This document shows, piece after piece, positions 1-6,684 of a DNA stretch of 9,806 bases. Within the stretch, counting starts at the first letter, position 1, and every line of letters starts with the position of its first letter. A model generated the notes under the pieces. That model saw nothing but the letters and a program-made list of their open reading frames with translations, did no database searches and was not told the origin of the DNA. Source of the DNA: an uncultured Bacteroides sp. (GTDB lineage: Bacteria > Bacteroidota > Bacteroidia > Bacteroidales > Bacteroidaceae); the NCBI GenBank assembly GCA_934716785.1, contig CAKUYM010000154.1, positions 1 through 9,806 of the forward strand, given 5' to 3'. A program made the position numbers and the translations under genes.

Positions 1-394
1 AACCACAAGTATGGTTTCCTAAATATACTCCATTCAACCATACATCAGCAGCTGACCATACTCCATCAAACTGCAAGAGAACACGTTTCCCTTCCACCTG
101 TTCCGAGCTGATAGAGAATTCTTTTAAATAATAGCCTGTACCGGGTACTTCATCTTTGAAACCGCTATACACCGGTTCTTCATATCCTAAAACAGCCCAA
201 TTGGAAGGTACTGGAATGGAATGAAACTGTTTATTGGAATATTCAGGAGTATAAAAGTTCTCCAAAGATTTAGCGGCTTTTTCATTTTTTGCTAAGGTAA
301 ATTGCCATAAACCGTTGAGGCTGATATTTTCTTGTGCATTAGAACTTATACAGAAGAAAAATAGCATGATAAAATTAAATAACCGAATTCTCAT
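1..394 (-). CDS. Glycoside hydrolase family 2 enzyme, N-terminal fragment (cut by left window edge)
   Basis: This is the first ~131 residues of a secreted protein whose reading frame stays open to the window edge. The start is the ATG at 394..392. It opens a signal peptide: basic MRIR, a hydrophobic Phe/Leu/Ile core, then SSNA before QE, giving a likely signal peptidase I cut after residue 20. The mature start has LNGLWQF (residues 26-32), IPVPSNW (60-66) and a later LNGVYLGNHTCG (120-131). This layout is typical of the GH2 N-terminal jelly-roll sugar-binding domain. The TIM barrel with both catalytic glutamates lies outside the window, so the specificity (beta-galactosidase, beta-glucuronidase, beta-mannosidase or other) cannot be read. 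It follows the phosphatase gene by 47 nt on the same strand, so it is probably a downstream member of the same operon. It differs clearly from the complete GH2 gene upstream, so it is not a recent duplicate. Confidence 0.85.
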   Translation of the reverse strand, partial: MRIRLFNFIMLFFFCISSNAQENISLNGLWQFTLAKNEKAAKSLENFYTPEYSNKQFHSIPVPSNWAVLGYEEPVYSGFKDEVPGTGYYLKEFSISSEQVEGKRVLLQFDGVWSAADVWLNGVYLGNHTCG

Positions 395-441
395 ATCTGC
401 AGTTTGTTTAAATCATATCTGAAAAAGGTGGAAAAAACTTG

Positions 442-1713
442 TTACTTTAATAAGTCTCTATAAAAACGTTTTACATCTGTCCACTTATAAAAAGGGAAGG
501 TCTCCGTTTGGACAGGTATTCGTGCTTCGCTTTCATTATGCAGAAATTTCACGAGAATGTCATCCGGATTCTTTTCATTACGAAAGAAAATAATTTGTAA
601 GTTAGTCGCCATAGGGACTACTTTATAATTACGCCAATACTTATGCACTTCGTTGAAATCATTAATTGAAACCGCAAAGTCATTTATCTGCATCAAAGCA
701 AATAATGGGGAGATATTGCCATCATGTCCAAACCGCAGATCGGCAACTTTACTTCCATTCTTGATTACGTCGTCAGCGCTATCAAGTATATTAGTGAGTA
801 ATTTTTTCTCTGCAGCGGGAATAATTCCATTGCCTCCGGCATAGTTTGCGCGTTGGATGTAGCATCTTAAATTATCTACTTCCCACATATCATAAAGTTC
901 ATCGGGAGTAAACAAATCGTAGAAAGATACATTGGTTACTATATCTTGCATATCAGATGCTATTGAATAGAGACCAGACATTAAATTGATAGGATTTACA
1001 TTTTGCGACACAAAATTAGAATCGGTGAACAATGTTTTCATTAAACGGTTGGGATGGTAACGTGCTTCTTTGAATTTGTTGAATTCCTCTACCCATGGTC
1101 CGGTTTCCGTATCTTTAAAGACTTTTCCTTCCGGAGTCATGTAATTCATATATGTCATAAATTTAGCCCCCGTATCATAATCCATCTGTAGACTAGGATT
1201 TAGTGATTTCAGTTGATCACCGAAAGCAATCATACTCATATTACAGCGGAGTGCAATCGTAGAACGCAGATAAACCGATTGATAACCTTCGAATACTTCG
1301 GGAAATGATTTAAACATCCGTGCGGCTATATCACGATGTTGTTGTTTGCCTATCGGTGATAAATCACCAGCGCGGAGATCGGCTTCTTTCATCACCTCTT
1401 GCAAGCGTTTATAGGTTTCTTCACCTAAAGCTGTCAATGCATGTTGATTATGTGCCAGGCTGAAAATGTCTATGATCCGTGTGTAATGGATATCTTTTGT
1501 CAAATAACGTGAGCCGTGCCGGCCATAATGACTAATATAAAATGCTTTGTATCCTTTCGGAGGTTGAGTCTGTGGAATAAAGTCCGTAGTATAGGCCAGA
1601 TAGCTTCCACCACTTTTATTTATATTAGCCAGAATTTCTTCTCTGGCAGTTTGCCCCTGCAGCAGGCAGAGGGCAAACAATAAACATGAAATGAAAATAC
1701 TTATTCTCTTCAT
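442..1713 (-). CDS. Secreted histidine-type (clan 2) acid phosphatase
   Basis: Complete 423-residue protein of the histidine acid phosphatase superfamily, branch 2, which also contains phytases and multiple inositol-polyphosphate phosphatases. Residues 1-21 or so form a signal peptide, so it should act in the periplasm or outside. The catalytic motif RHGSRYLT is at residues 65-72; His66 would be the phosphorylated nucleophile, with Arg65 and Arg69 binding phosphate. A third conserved Arg is likely Arg150 in YLRST. The proton-donor motif is HD at 330-331 within FGHDGN. Family members hydrolyse phosphomonoesters. The HD donor, rather than the HAE seen in MINPP-type phytases, argues against calling it a phytase. 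It sits 20 nt downstream of the GH2 glucuronidase gene and 47 nt upstream of another GH2 gene, so it is embedded in the glycan operon. Its substrate (phosphorylated sugar, inositol phosphate or general organic phosphate) is unknown. Confidence 0.88.
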   Translation of the reverse strand: MKRISIFISCLLFALCLLQGQTAREEILANINKSGGSYLAYTTDFIPQTQPPKGYKAFYISHYGRHGSRYLTKDIHYTRIIDIFSLAHNQHALTALGEETYKRLQEVMKEADLRAGDLSPIGKQQHRDIAARMFKSFPEVFEGYQSVYLRSTIALRCNMSMIAFGDQLKSLNPSLQMDYDTGAKFMTYMNYMTPEGKVFKDTETGPWVEEFNKFKEARYHPNRLMKTLFTDSNFVSQNVNPINLMSGLYSIASDMQDIVTNVSFYDLFTPDELYDMWEVDNLRCYIQRANYAGGNGIIPAAEKKLLTNILDSADDVIKNGSKVADLRFGHDGNISPLFALMQINDFAVSINDFNEVHKYWRNYKVVPMATNLQIIFFRNEKNPDDILVKFLHNESEARIPVQTETFPFYKWTDVKRFYRDLLK

Positions 1714-1733
1714 AGTATGAATGATCTTATAGA

Positions 1734-3521
1734 TTAATGTTTATTGTAATAATCTCTGATGACATACCAAGCTTTTTTTCTATATCCTCCGTCAGAGATA
1801 AGTCCTTTTTTATTCCAACAACTTTGATTTACCGGATGTAAACGTCTTGGTGAACGAAAATCAAATAATATCCATGGTGAAATGCCTGCTAAATTCGGTA
1901 CTTGATTGAACATTGCCAGATTGTCTTTGTATAGCTGTTCCTGATAATCTTCACTCCATGACCCCGGTATCGTAGGATCACCAGATTGTCCATATTGTGC
2001 TTCACAACCAAATTCCGGAAATACTAAAGGTTTATCTGTTGCTACATTCCAACGTACTTCTGAAGGTCGGCTTGGCCAAGGCATATACCATCCCATATAT
2101 TTATTGATCGATACAAAATCGAGATAAGCAGGAAGCGGATCTATCAGTTCAAAGGTATTTGTTTCCGGATTAAATTTCATATTATCAAAGGCAGCTGTAA
2201 TCAATCTGGTAGTATCCATTGATTTGCAATGCTCAATAATACGTTTCAGAAATCTGTTTCTGACATCTGATACCGCAGTTTCATTGGCTACTCCCCAAAA
2301 AGACAAGGCACATCGGTTGCGATCTCTCATCACCATTTCAGCGTACATCTTCTTGGCCTTCTCAAATGTTTGTTCATTTGTAAAATCAATACCTTGCCAA
2401 ATGGGGATTTCTTCCCAAAGCAAAATACCCATCTTCTCTGCCTGACGAATGATATACTCGTTCTGTGGATAGTGGGCCAGGCGGATTACATTCACTCCCA
2501 GTTCTTTCGCTTCTGTAAGTAGGAGTAATGCATCCTCCTGTGAATAGGCACGTCCTTTACGTGAAGCTATTTCTTCATGAAAACTGATTCCTTTATAAAA
2601 GAACGGTTCACCATTAAGTGTGATTTGTGTTCCTTTTACTTGAATATTGCGGAAACCTATTTGCTCTTCAATAGAATCTTCACCGGAAGAAACTTTTACT
2701 TGATAAAGCTTTGGATTTTGAGGACTCCAACGTATTAACTTCTTTGCTTTAAATGCAGCTACTGCTTTGCCATCAGCATCGGTAATCAGTTGCTCTTTCA
2801 ATCGTAATTCTGGGATTTCTATTGTAACAGGCTTACCTGCTAACTTTTCAGATAGTTTGATTTCGGCACGTATCAGATCGGCTTGTTCTTTATCCAGCTG
2901 AATGAAATAATTATCAATAAAAACTTTCGGTGTTTGTATTAACATCACATCACGGGTAATTCCACCATAATTCCACCAATCATAGTGTAAAGCTGGAATT
3001 GCATCAATAGAGCGGGTGTTACTGGCTTCTACAACCAAAAAATTATCTCCGGTAGAAACCTTGTTTGTAATATTAATCTGGAAAGGGGTAAAACCTCCTT
3101 CGTGTGAACCAATAGCTACTCCATTCAGGTAGACCGTACAACGATAATTAACAGCCCCAAAATGAAGGAACAAGTTTCCTTTAAGTGCCTCGTTGACGTT
3201 AAAGTGGCGTGCATACCATATGGTACCTTCATAATAATTCAATTCTGCCTGCTGTGAATTCCAGTCACCGGGAACGTTCAAGCGTAAACCACCTTCCCAT
3301 GCATACTCTTTAAAGTCGGTTTCTCCTTTCAATGGTCTGTCGTTATAGATAAGTATTTTATGTCCGTGCTTGTACGGATCGACTATAGCATTCCATTTCC
3401 CATTTAATAGTATATGATTTCTACCATAAACATTGGTCATGGCGTATTGAGCAACACAAGGTAACGTATTGCTTATTAAACCAATAACTATGGCTATTAT
3501 GGCAGTATAAGTGTTCTTCAT
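1734..3521 (-). CDS. GH2 beta-glucuronidase (predicted)
   Basis: Complete 595-residue secreted glycoside hydrolase, close to the ~600-residue length of classic beta-glucuronidases. A signal peptide covers about residues 1-24 (cut near CVA/QYA). The order is GH2 sugar-binding domain (about 35-200, with LNGKW, VPGDWN and LNGVAIGSHEGGF), immunoglobulin-like domain (about 200-295), and TIM barrel (about 300-595). The acid/base is Glu414 in WGVANE and the nucleophile Glu503 in FPEFG. Near the C-terminus WNKKG (569-573) supplies Asn570 and Lys572, matching the N-x-K motif that beta-glucuronidases use to bind the GlcA carboxylate. This separates it from beta-galactosidases. It would release terminal beta-linked glucuronic acid (possibly galacturonic acid) from oligosaccharides in the periplasm. 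That fits the GH88 and lyase genes upstream. The gene begins after a 92-nt gap holding an inverted repeat. The exact linkage and aglycone are not visible. Confidence 0.88.
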   Translation of the reverse strand: MKNTYTAIIAIVIGLISNTLPCVAQYAMTNVYGRNHILLNGKWNAIVDPYKHGHKILIYNDRPLKGETDFKEYAWEGGLRLNVPGDWNSQQAELNYYEGTIWYARHFNVNEALKGNLFLHFGAVNYRCTVYLNGVAIGSHEGGFTPFQINITNKVSTGDNFLVVEASNTRSIDAIPALHYDWWNYGGITRDVMLIQTPKVFIDNYFIQLDKEQADLIRAEIKLSEKLAGKPVTIEIPELRLKEQLITDADGKAVAAFKAKKLIRWSPQNPKLYQVKVSSGEDSIEEQIGFRNIQVKGTQITLNGEPFFYKGISFHEEIASRKGRAYSQEDALLLLTEAKELGVNVIRLAHYPQNEYIIRQAEKMGILLWEEIPIWQGIDFTNEQTFEKAKKMYAEMVMRDRNRCALSFWGVANETAVSDVRNRFLKRIIEHCKSMDTTRLITAAFDNMKFNPETNTFELIDPLPAYLDFVSINKYMGWYMPWPSRPSEVRWNVATDKPLVFPEFGCEAQYGQSGDPTIPGSWSEDYQEQLYKDNLAMFNQVPNLAGISPWILFDFRSPRRLHPVNQSCWNKKGLISDGGYRKKAWYVIRDYYNKH

Positions 3522-3613
3522 AATATGTGAATTAATAAGTTAAAGAACACAGGCCTACAGACTTGATATAAAACTATTGAAACCGATAGTCCTGTGTCTT
3601 GATAAAAATAAGA
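3522..3613 (-). other. Intercistronic inverted repeat, possible mRNA stem-loop
   Basis: This 92-nt gap between the GH88 stop and the GH2 start is the longest in the cluster. Bases 3547-3553 (ACACAGG) pair perfectly with 3591-3597 (CCTGTGT). The stem extends to about 10 bp through 3543-3545 and 3598-3600 if A3546 is bulged. Nested inside, ACTAT (3573-3577) pairs with ATAGT (3586-3590) around an 8-nt loop. No convincing U-tract follows the stem on the transcribed strand, so it is not a typical intrinsic terminator. It could be a processing or stability element that sets the level of downstream genes. The structure is read by eye and no folding energy was computed. Confidence 0.45.
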
Positions 3614-4807
3614 TTACAGATTTAAATGTTTGTATCGTAACAATGCTTCTACATAATAGTAGTCTGCATAAGTCAGAGGTACGTCTACTTCTCTATTTTC
3701 ATTCATGTTGCCAACTGAATGTTTAAGAATAAAACCGCCATTTGAGCCGGGAGCAGCTAAATATTCATCCGAAGTCAAAGTGCATAGTTGTGTGCGTGCT
3801 ATATCCAAATACTCATTGGCTAATCCTTTATCTACATATTGGCTCAACTCTATGAATGCGGATGCCATAATGGCTGCGGCTGAAGCATCTCTGTAGGTAT
3901 TAGGGATGTTAGGAGCATCAAAATCCCAGTAAGGTACCTTGTCTTTCGGTAAATTAGGATGATTAATGATAAATTTTGCTATATGTTTAGCCTGTTCCAG
4001 ATAAACTGGTTTTTGGGTTTCTCTATACATCATTGTATATCCATAGAGTCCCCATGCTTGTCCGCGTGCCCATGCAGATGTGCTTGAATATCCTTGATGT
4101 GTATCTATTTTCCCTACTTTATTATTTATAGTATCATAGTCTAGTACATGGCATGAACTGTAATCCGGACGAAAGTGATTGCTCATCGTTACCATTGCAT
4201 GGCTGTTGGCAATTTTATCATATATAGTGTCATTTGTCAGTTTAAAGGCTTCCTCTAACATTTCAAGGTTCATCATATTGTCAATGATAACCGGAAATTC
4301 CCATTTGGGTTTATCATCCCAGGATTTGATAACTCCTACTTTGGGGTTAAAACGGCTTGCCAAAGATTTGGAACTCTGCAATATGACGTCTTTATACTTA
4401 TCTTCACCAGTGATCCGGTATGCATGTCCATAACTACAATACATCAGACAACCAAGGTCATGGGTATCAAGAGAATATTGCTCTTTTTTTATGCGTGCTG
4501 TATAATTCTCTGCATATTCTTTTAATAATTCATCTCCAGTATACTCGTAAAGTTGCCATAACACTCCACTAAAAAAACCGCTGCACCACCAATGAGAATC
4601 AGAAGTGACAAGAGTACCATCTGCTAATACATATCTGGGTAATTGTTCCGGTTCTTCAATCAGGCTTGTAGCCAAAAACTTGGATTGTTCTACACTTCGT
4701 TCCAATCCTTTTTCAATAATAGTGTTCATGTCACAGCTTTTATTTATGGCACAAGATGTACACAAAGTTCCGACAAGAATGCTCACAGCAAATATTTTCT
4801 TATTCAT
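3614..4807 (-). CDS. GH88 unsaturated glucuronyl hydrolase (lipoprotein)
   Basis: Removes 4,5-unsaturated uronic acid from the non-reducing end of oligosaccharides made by polysaccharide lyases, by hydrating the vinyl-ether double bond. The alpha/alpha-barrel pattern is clear. Numbering from the chosen start, WWCSGFFSG is near 73-81, DTHD gives Asp117, IIDNMMNL gives Asp176, CHVLDYD gives His220, and HQGY...WARGQAW gives Gln238 and Arg248. Their spacing fits the catalytic and binding residues of the characterised Bacillus GL1 enzyme as I recall it (Asp88, Asp149, His193, Gln211, Arg221). The longer frame opens at 4834 and overlaps the lyase gene by 16 nt. I prefer the ATG at 4807 because MNKKIFAVSIL begins a proper signal sequence, ending in LCTSC with lipidation likely at Cys19. 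This gives 397 residues and an 11-nt gap. It is probably membrane-anchored and works directly downstream of the neighbouring lyase. Confidence 0.92.
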   Translation of the reverse strand: MNKKIFAVSILVGTLCTSCAINKSCDMNTIIEKGLERSVEQSKFLATSLIEEPEQLPRYVLADGTLVTSDSHWWCSGFFSGVLWQLYEYTGDELLKEYAENYTARIKKEQYSLDTHDLGCLMYCSYGHAYRITGEDKYKDVILQSSKSLASRFNPKVGVIKSWDDKPKWEFPVIIDNMMNLEMLEEAFKLTNDTIYDKIANSHAMVTMSNHFRPDYSSCHVLDYDTINNKVGKIDTHQGYSSTSAWARGQAWGLYGYTMMYRETQKPVYLEQAKHIAKFIINHPNLPKDKVPYWDFDAPNIPNTYRDASAAAIMASAFIELSQYVDKGLANEYLDIARTQLCTLTSDEYLAAPGSNGGFILKHSVGNMNENREVDVPLTYADYYYVEALLRYKHLNL

Positions 4808-4818
4808 ATTGTATAAAT

Positions 4819-6678
4819 TTAAATGTTTTTCCAAAGTTTCAATGGTTGAATTTTTTTATGAGTGTTTTTGCTACCTTCTGGTATTAATTTCACCTGAAGA
4901 GTTTCTTTCATTCCCGATCGTAATTCTGCCTCGAACCCCACAAAGACTGTATTGGGATTTGCGGCGTCATAACTATTAGGCGATGTCGTACTCCAGGTCT
5001 TTATAGATATTGGGGCTGATGATTCTATTTGAAGCAATAGCTTTTTGCCTTGCATGGAAAGCTGTATGGTATGATCATCCAGAATTTTAGGAATAGCACC
5101 GGTCAACATATTCCAGCGTACTGTTGTCGGCTTATTCAATGCTTTTATTTCATCTCTTACCACAAAATATTGTTCATCTACAAGAGCTATACCACGCTTT
5201 GTTTCGGCAACCTGATTTAGGTAAACAGGAGTCATGTCAACAACGGCATACATGAAATCAGCATTGTTGCCATACTCGGTGATAAGTGCGTGACCTTCTA
5301 CATTTTGGTGTTGATCGTTGAATGTAAGAGTATTGTGTGCCTGGTTATTATATCTGAAAACATCCCAGCGTTGTGAATCCTGATTACGTCCCCATAAATC
5401 AATACCCAACTTTTCAAGCGTATTATATTCTTGGGGACCAAAATCCATAGCCCAACGTATATCATGATCGGTTATAATAAATGAACCTACATCCAAATGG
5501 GTATGGCCGGCTTGTGCCGTCCCCCCCTTGATTGCTGCTGACAATCCTTTCTTAAAATTCCAGTCCGTACGCATCACAGCTACAGGCTGCATACTTTGGG
5601 CAGATACCCACATTTTATTAACTGGAGCAACGATGTTCTCCAGTTTCATTTGGGTTCCCCATACGATGGCATACAATCCATAACGGTAATCTATCAATTG
5701 TTTCTTAGATGCTTTGTCAAGTAAATATTTCTCTGTCCAAAGAATACTTGCGTCATTATTTTGTTGTGCAAGCCAAAACATTGGGGGAAACATACGTCCT
5801 GAATGGTTGCAGTCACCATAATTGAAAGATTTACCATCGCCAAGTATCATGTTTTGAATAAATTTGCCGGTTTTTAAAAAGCCGGGCATTTGCGATAGTC
5901 CGAAATCGGTCCCTTTTACTGTTTTCAGGGCTTCGATTAACAATACATTGTATGTTGTACCATACGCCCAATAGCTATAGCCTTCAGGGTAAGCGCCATC
6001 AGGGGCATAGACTGCCATTGGCAGTCTTATTTTTTTCACGGCACGACTCACTATTGTGTCAGCCAGCTCCGGAATATGCTCATAAATGGCTAAAGCGCCT
6101 AAACTCATACTAGTATGGCAAACTTGATTCCAATTATTGTGATTGTCCAGCCAGTGATTATTATAAACTTCTTCAAATGAAGGTCTTAAACCTTTCATTT
6201 CAATGGCTTTTTCTACTCGTTGTTTGGTCTCTGTACTTATATAATTGAACAACCAGTCATATCCGATAGCCATTGCAGTAGTCATTTCCGCTACATCCAG
6301 AAAATGAGAAGGATTCCAGTCTACAAACAGAGAAATATTATTCATCTCAAGTTCTGCACGTCTTGCATATTCTTGTTTTTCAGTCATTCTGTATGCATAC
6401 CCCAAGAGTAGCATTCGACGCAAACATTCACGGGATACATCTAATAATCTTCTGCCTTCAACGATTCTCTCCAATAAAGGTGCCGAAAGAATAGAATCGG
6501 CACCCTCGATCATCAGTTTGTGATAGTCTTGCCATAATTGTTCTGAAGCGATAGCCTTGCGGATATTCTGTTCCGCTTCCGTATTCATGATTAAATATGG
6601 ATGTGCTAATGGTTGTGCTTTAACATAAATGCAAGATACACATGTTATGGTTAAAAAGATAATAACGTATTTTCTCAT
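4819..6678 (-). CDS. Heparinase II/III-like polysaccharide lyase
   Basis: Complete 619-residue secreted protein with the two-part layout of heparinase II/III-type lyases. A signal peptide covers about 1-21 (VKA/QP). An alpha-helical toroid spans about 30-340, and an anti-parallel beta-sandwich spans about 365-600. Conserved pieces are NNHWLDNHNNWNQVC (173-187), with His180/Asn181 as candidate catalytic or neutralising residues; DGAYPEGYSYWAYG (227-240), with a candidate catalytic Tyr; and GHTHLDVGSF (391-400). His394, Asp412 (WAMDFG) and His448 (QAHNT) are candidate metal ligands, spaced similarly to those of Pedobacter heparinase II. Such enzymes cleave uronic-acid glycosidic bonds by beta-elimination; relatives act on heparan, chondroitin, hyaluronan, alginate and other acidic polymers (PL12, PL15, PL17, PL21 and others). 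I cannot assign the PL family or substrate. The adjacent GH88 gene supports a lyase producing unsaturated ends. The gene starts 6 nt after the beta-helix lipoprotein gene. Confidence 0.85.
   Translation of the reverse strand: MRKYVIIFLTITCVSCIYVKAQPLAHPYLIMNTEAEQNIRKAIASEQLWQDYHKLMIEGADSILSAPLLERIVEGRRLLDVSRECLRRMLLLGYAYRMTEKQEYARRAELEMNNISLFVDWNPSHFLDVAEMTTAMAIGYDWLFNYISTETKQRVEKAIEMKGLRPSFEEVYNNHWLDNHNNWNQVCHTSMSLGALAIYEHIPELADTIVSRAVKKIRLPMAVYAPDGAYPEGYSYWAYGTTYNVLLIEALKTVKGTDFGLSQMPGFLKTGKFIQNMILGDGKSFNYGDCNHSGRMFPPMFWLAQQNNDASILWTEKYLLDKASKKQLIDYRYGLYAIVWGTQMKLENIVAPVNKMWVSAQSMQPVAVMRTDWNFKKGLSAAIKGGTAQAGHTHLDVGSFIITDHDIRWAMDFGPQEYNTLEKLGIDLWGRNQDSQRWDVFRYNNQAHNTLTFNDQHQNVEGHALITEYGNNADFMYAVVDMTPVYLNQVAETKRGIALVDEQYFVVRDEIKALNKPTTVRWNMLTGAIPKILDDHTIQLSMQGKKLLLQIESSAPISIKTWSTTSPNSYDAANPNTVFVGFEAELRSGMKETLQVKLIPEGSKNTHKKIQPLKLWKNI
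5521..5527 (-). repeat. Homopolymeric G7 tract inside the lyase gene
   Basis: The coding strand reads AAG GGG GGG ACG, encoding Lys384-Gly-Gly-Thr387, a run of seven G in an AT-rich gene. It lies just before the GHTHLD metal-site motif. The frame is intact here. Gain or loss of one G would shift the frame and remove the whole beta-sandwich half of the enzyme. The tract is a direct observation; any slippage is speculative. Confidence 0.5.
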
Positions 6679-6684
6679 ACAATT

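Noticed and set aside
1734..3521. Lipoprotein signal at Cys22 of the GH2 glucuronidase
   Set aside because: The residues before Cys22 (TLP) do not form a lipobox, while CVA/QYA just after is a good signal peptidase I site.
3522..3613. Internal promoter or intrinsic terminator in the 92-nt gap
   Set aside because: A TAGTTTTA sequence on the minus strand resembles the Bacteroides -7 box (TAnnTTTG) but misses the final G and lacks a well-placed -33 TTTG. The stem-loop has no proper U-tract, so neither call is supported.
4851..4857. A7 run on the coding strand near the lyase C-terminus as a programmed frameshift site
   Set aside because: It lies about ten codons before the stop, no stimulatory structure or meaningful alternative frame is evident, and such runs are common in AT-rich DNA.
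4605..4979. Plus-strand open frame of 124 residues, the longest on that strand
   Set aside because: It is antisense to the GH88 start and the lyase end, both of which have strong family motifs. Its translation shows no domain, and it has the random composition expected of a shadow frame. Other plus-strand frames (for example 7781-8110 and 7355-7660) fail for the same reason.
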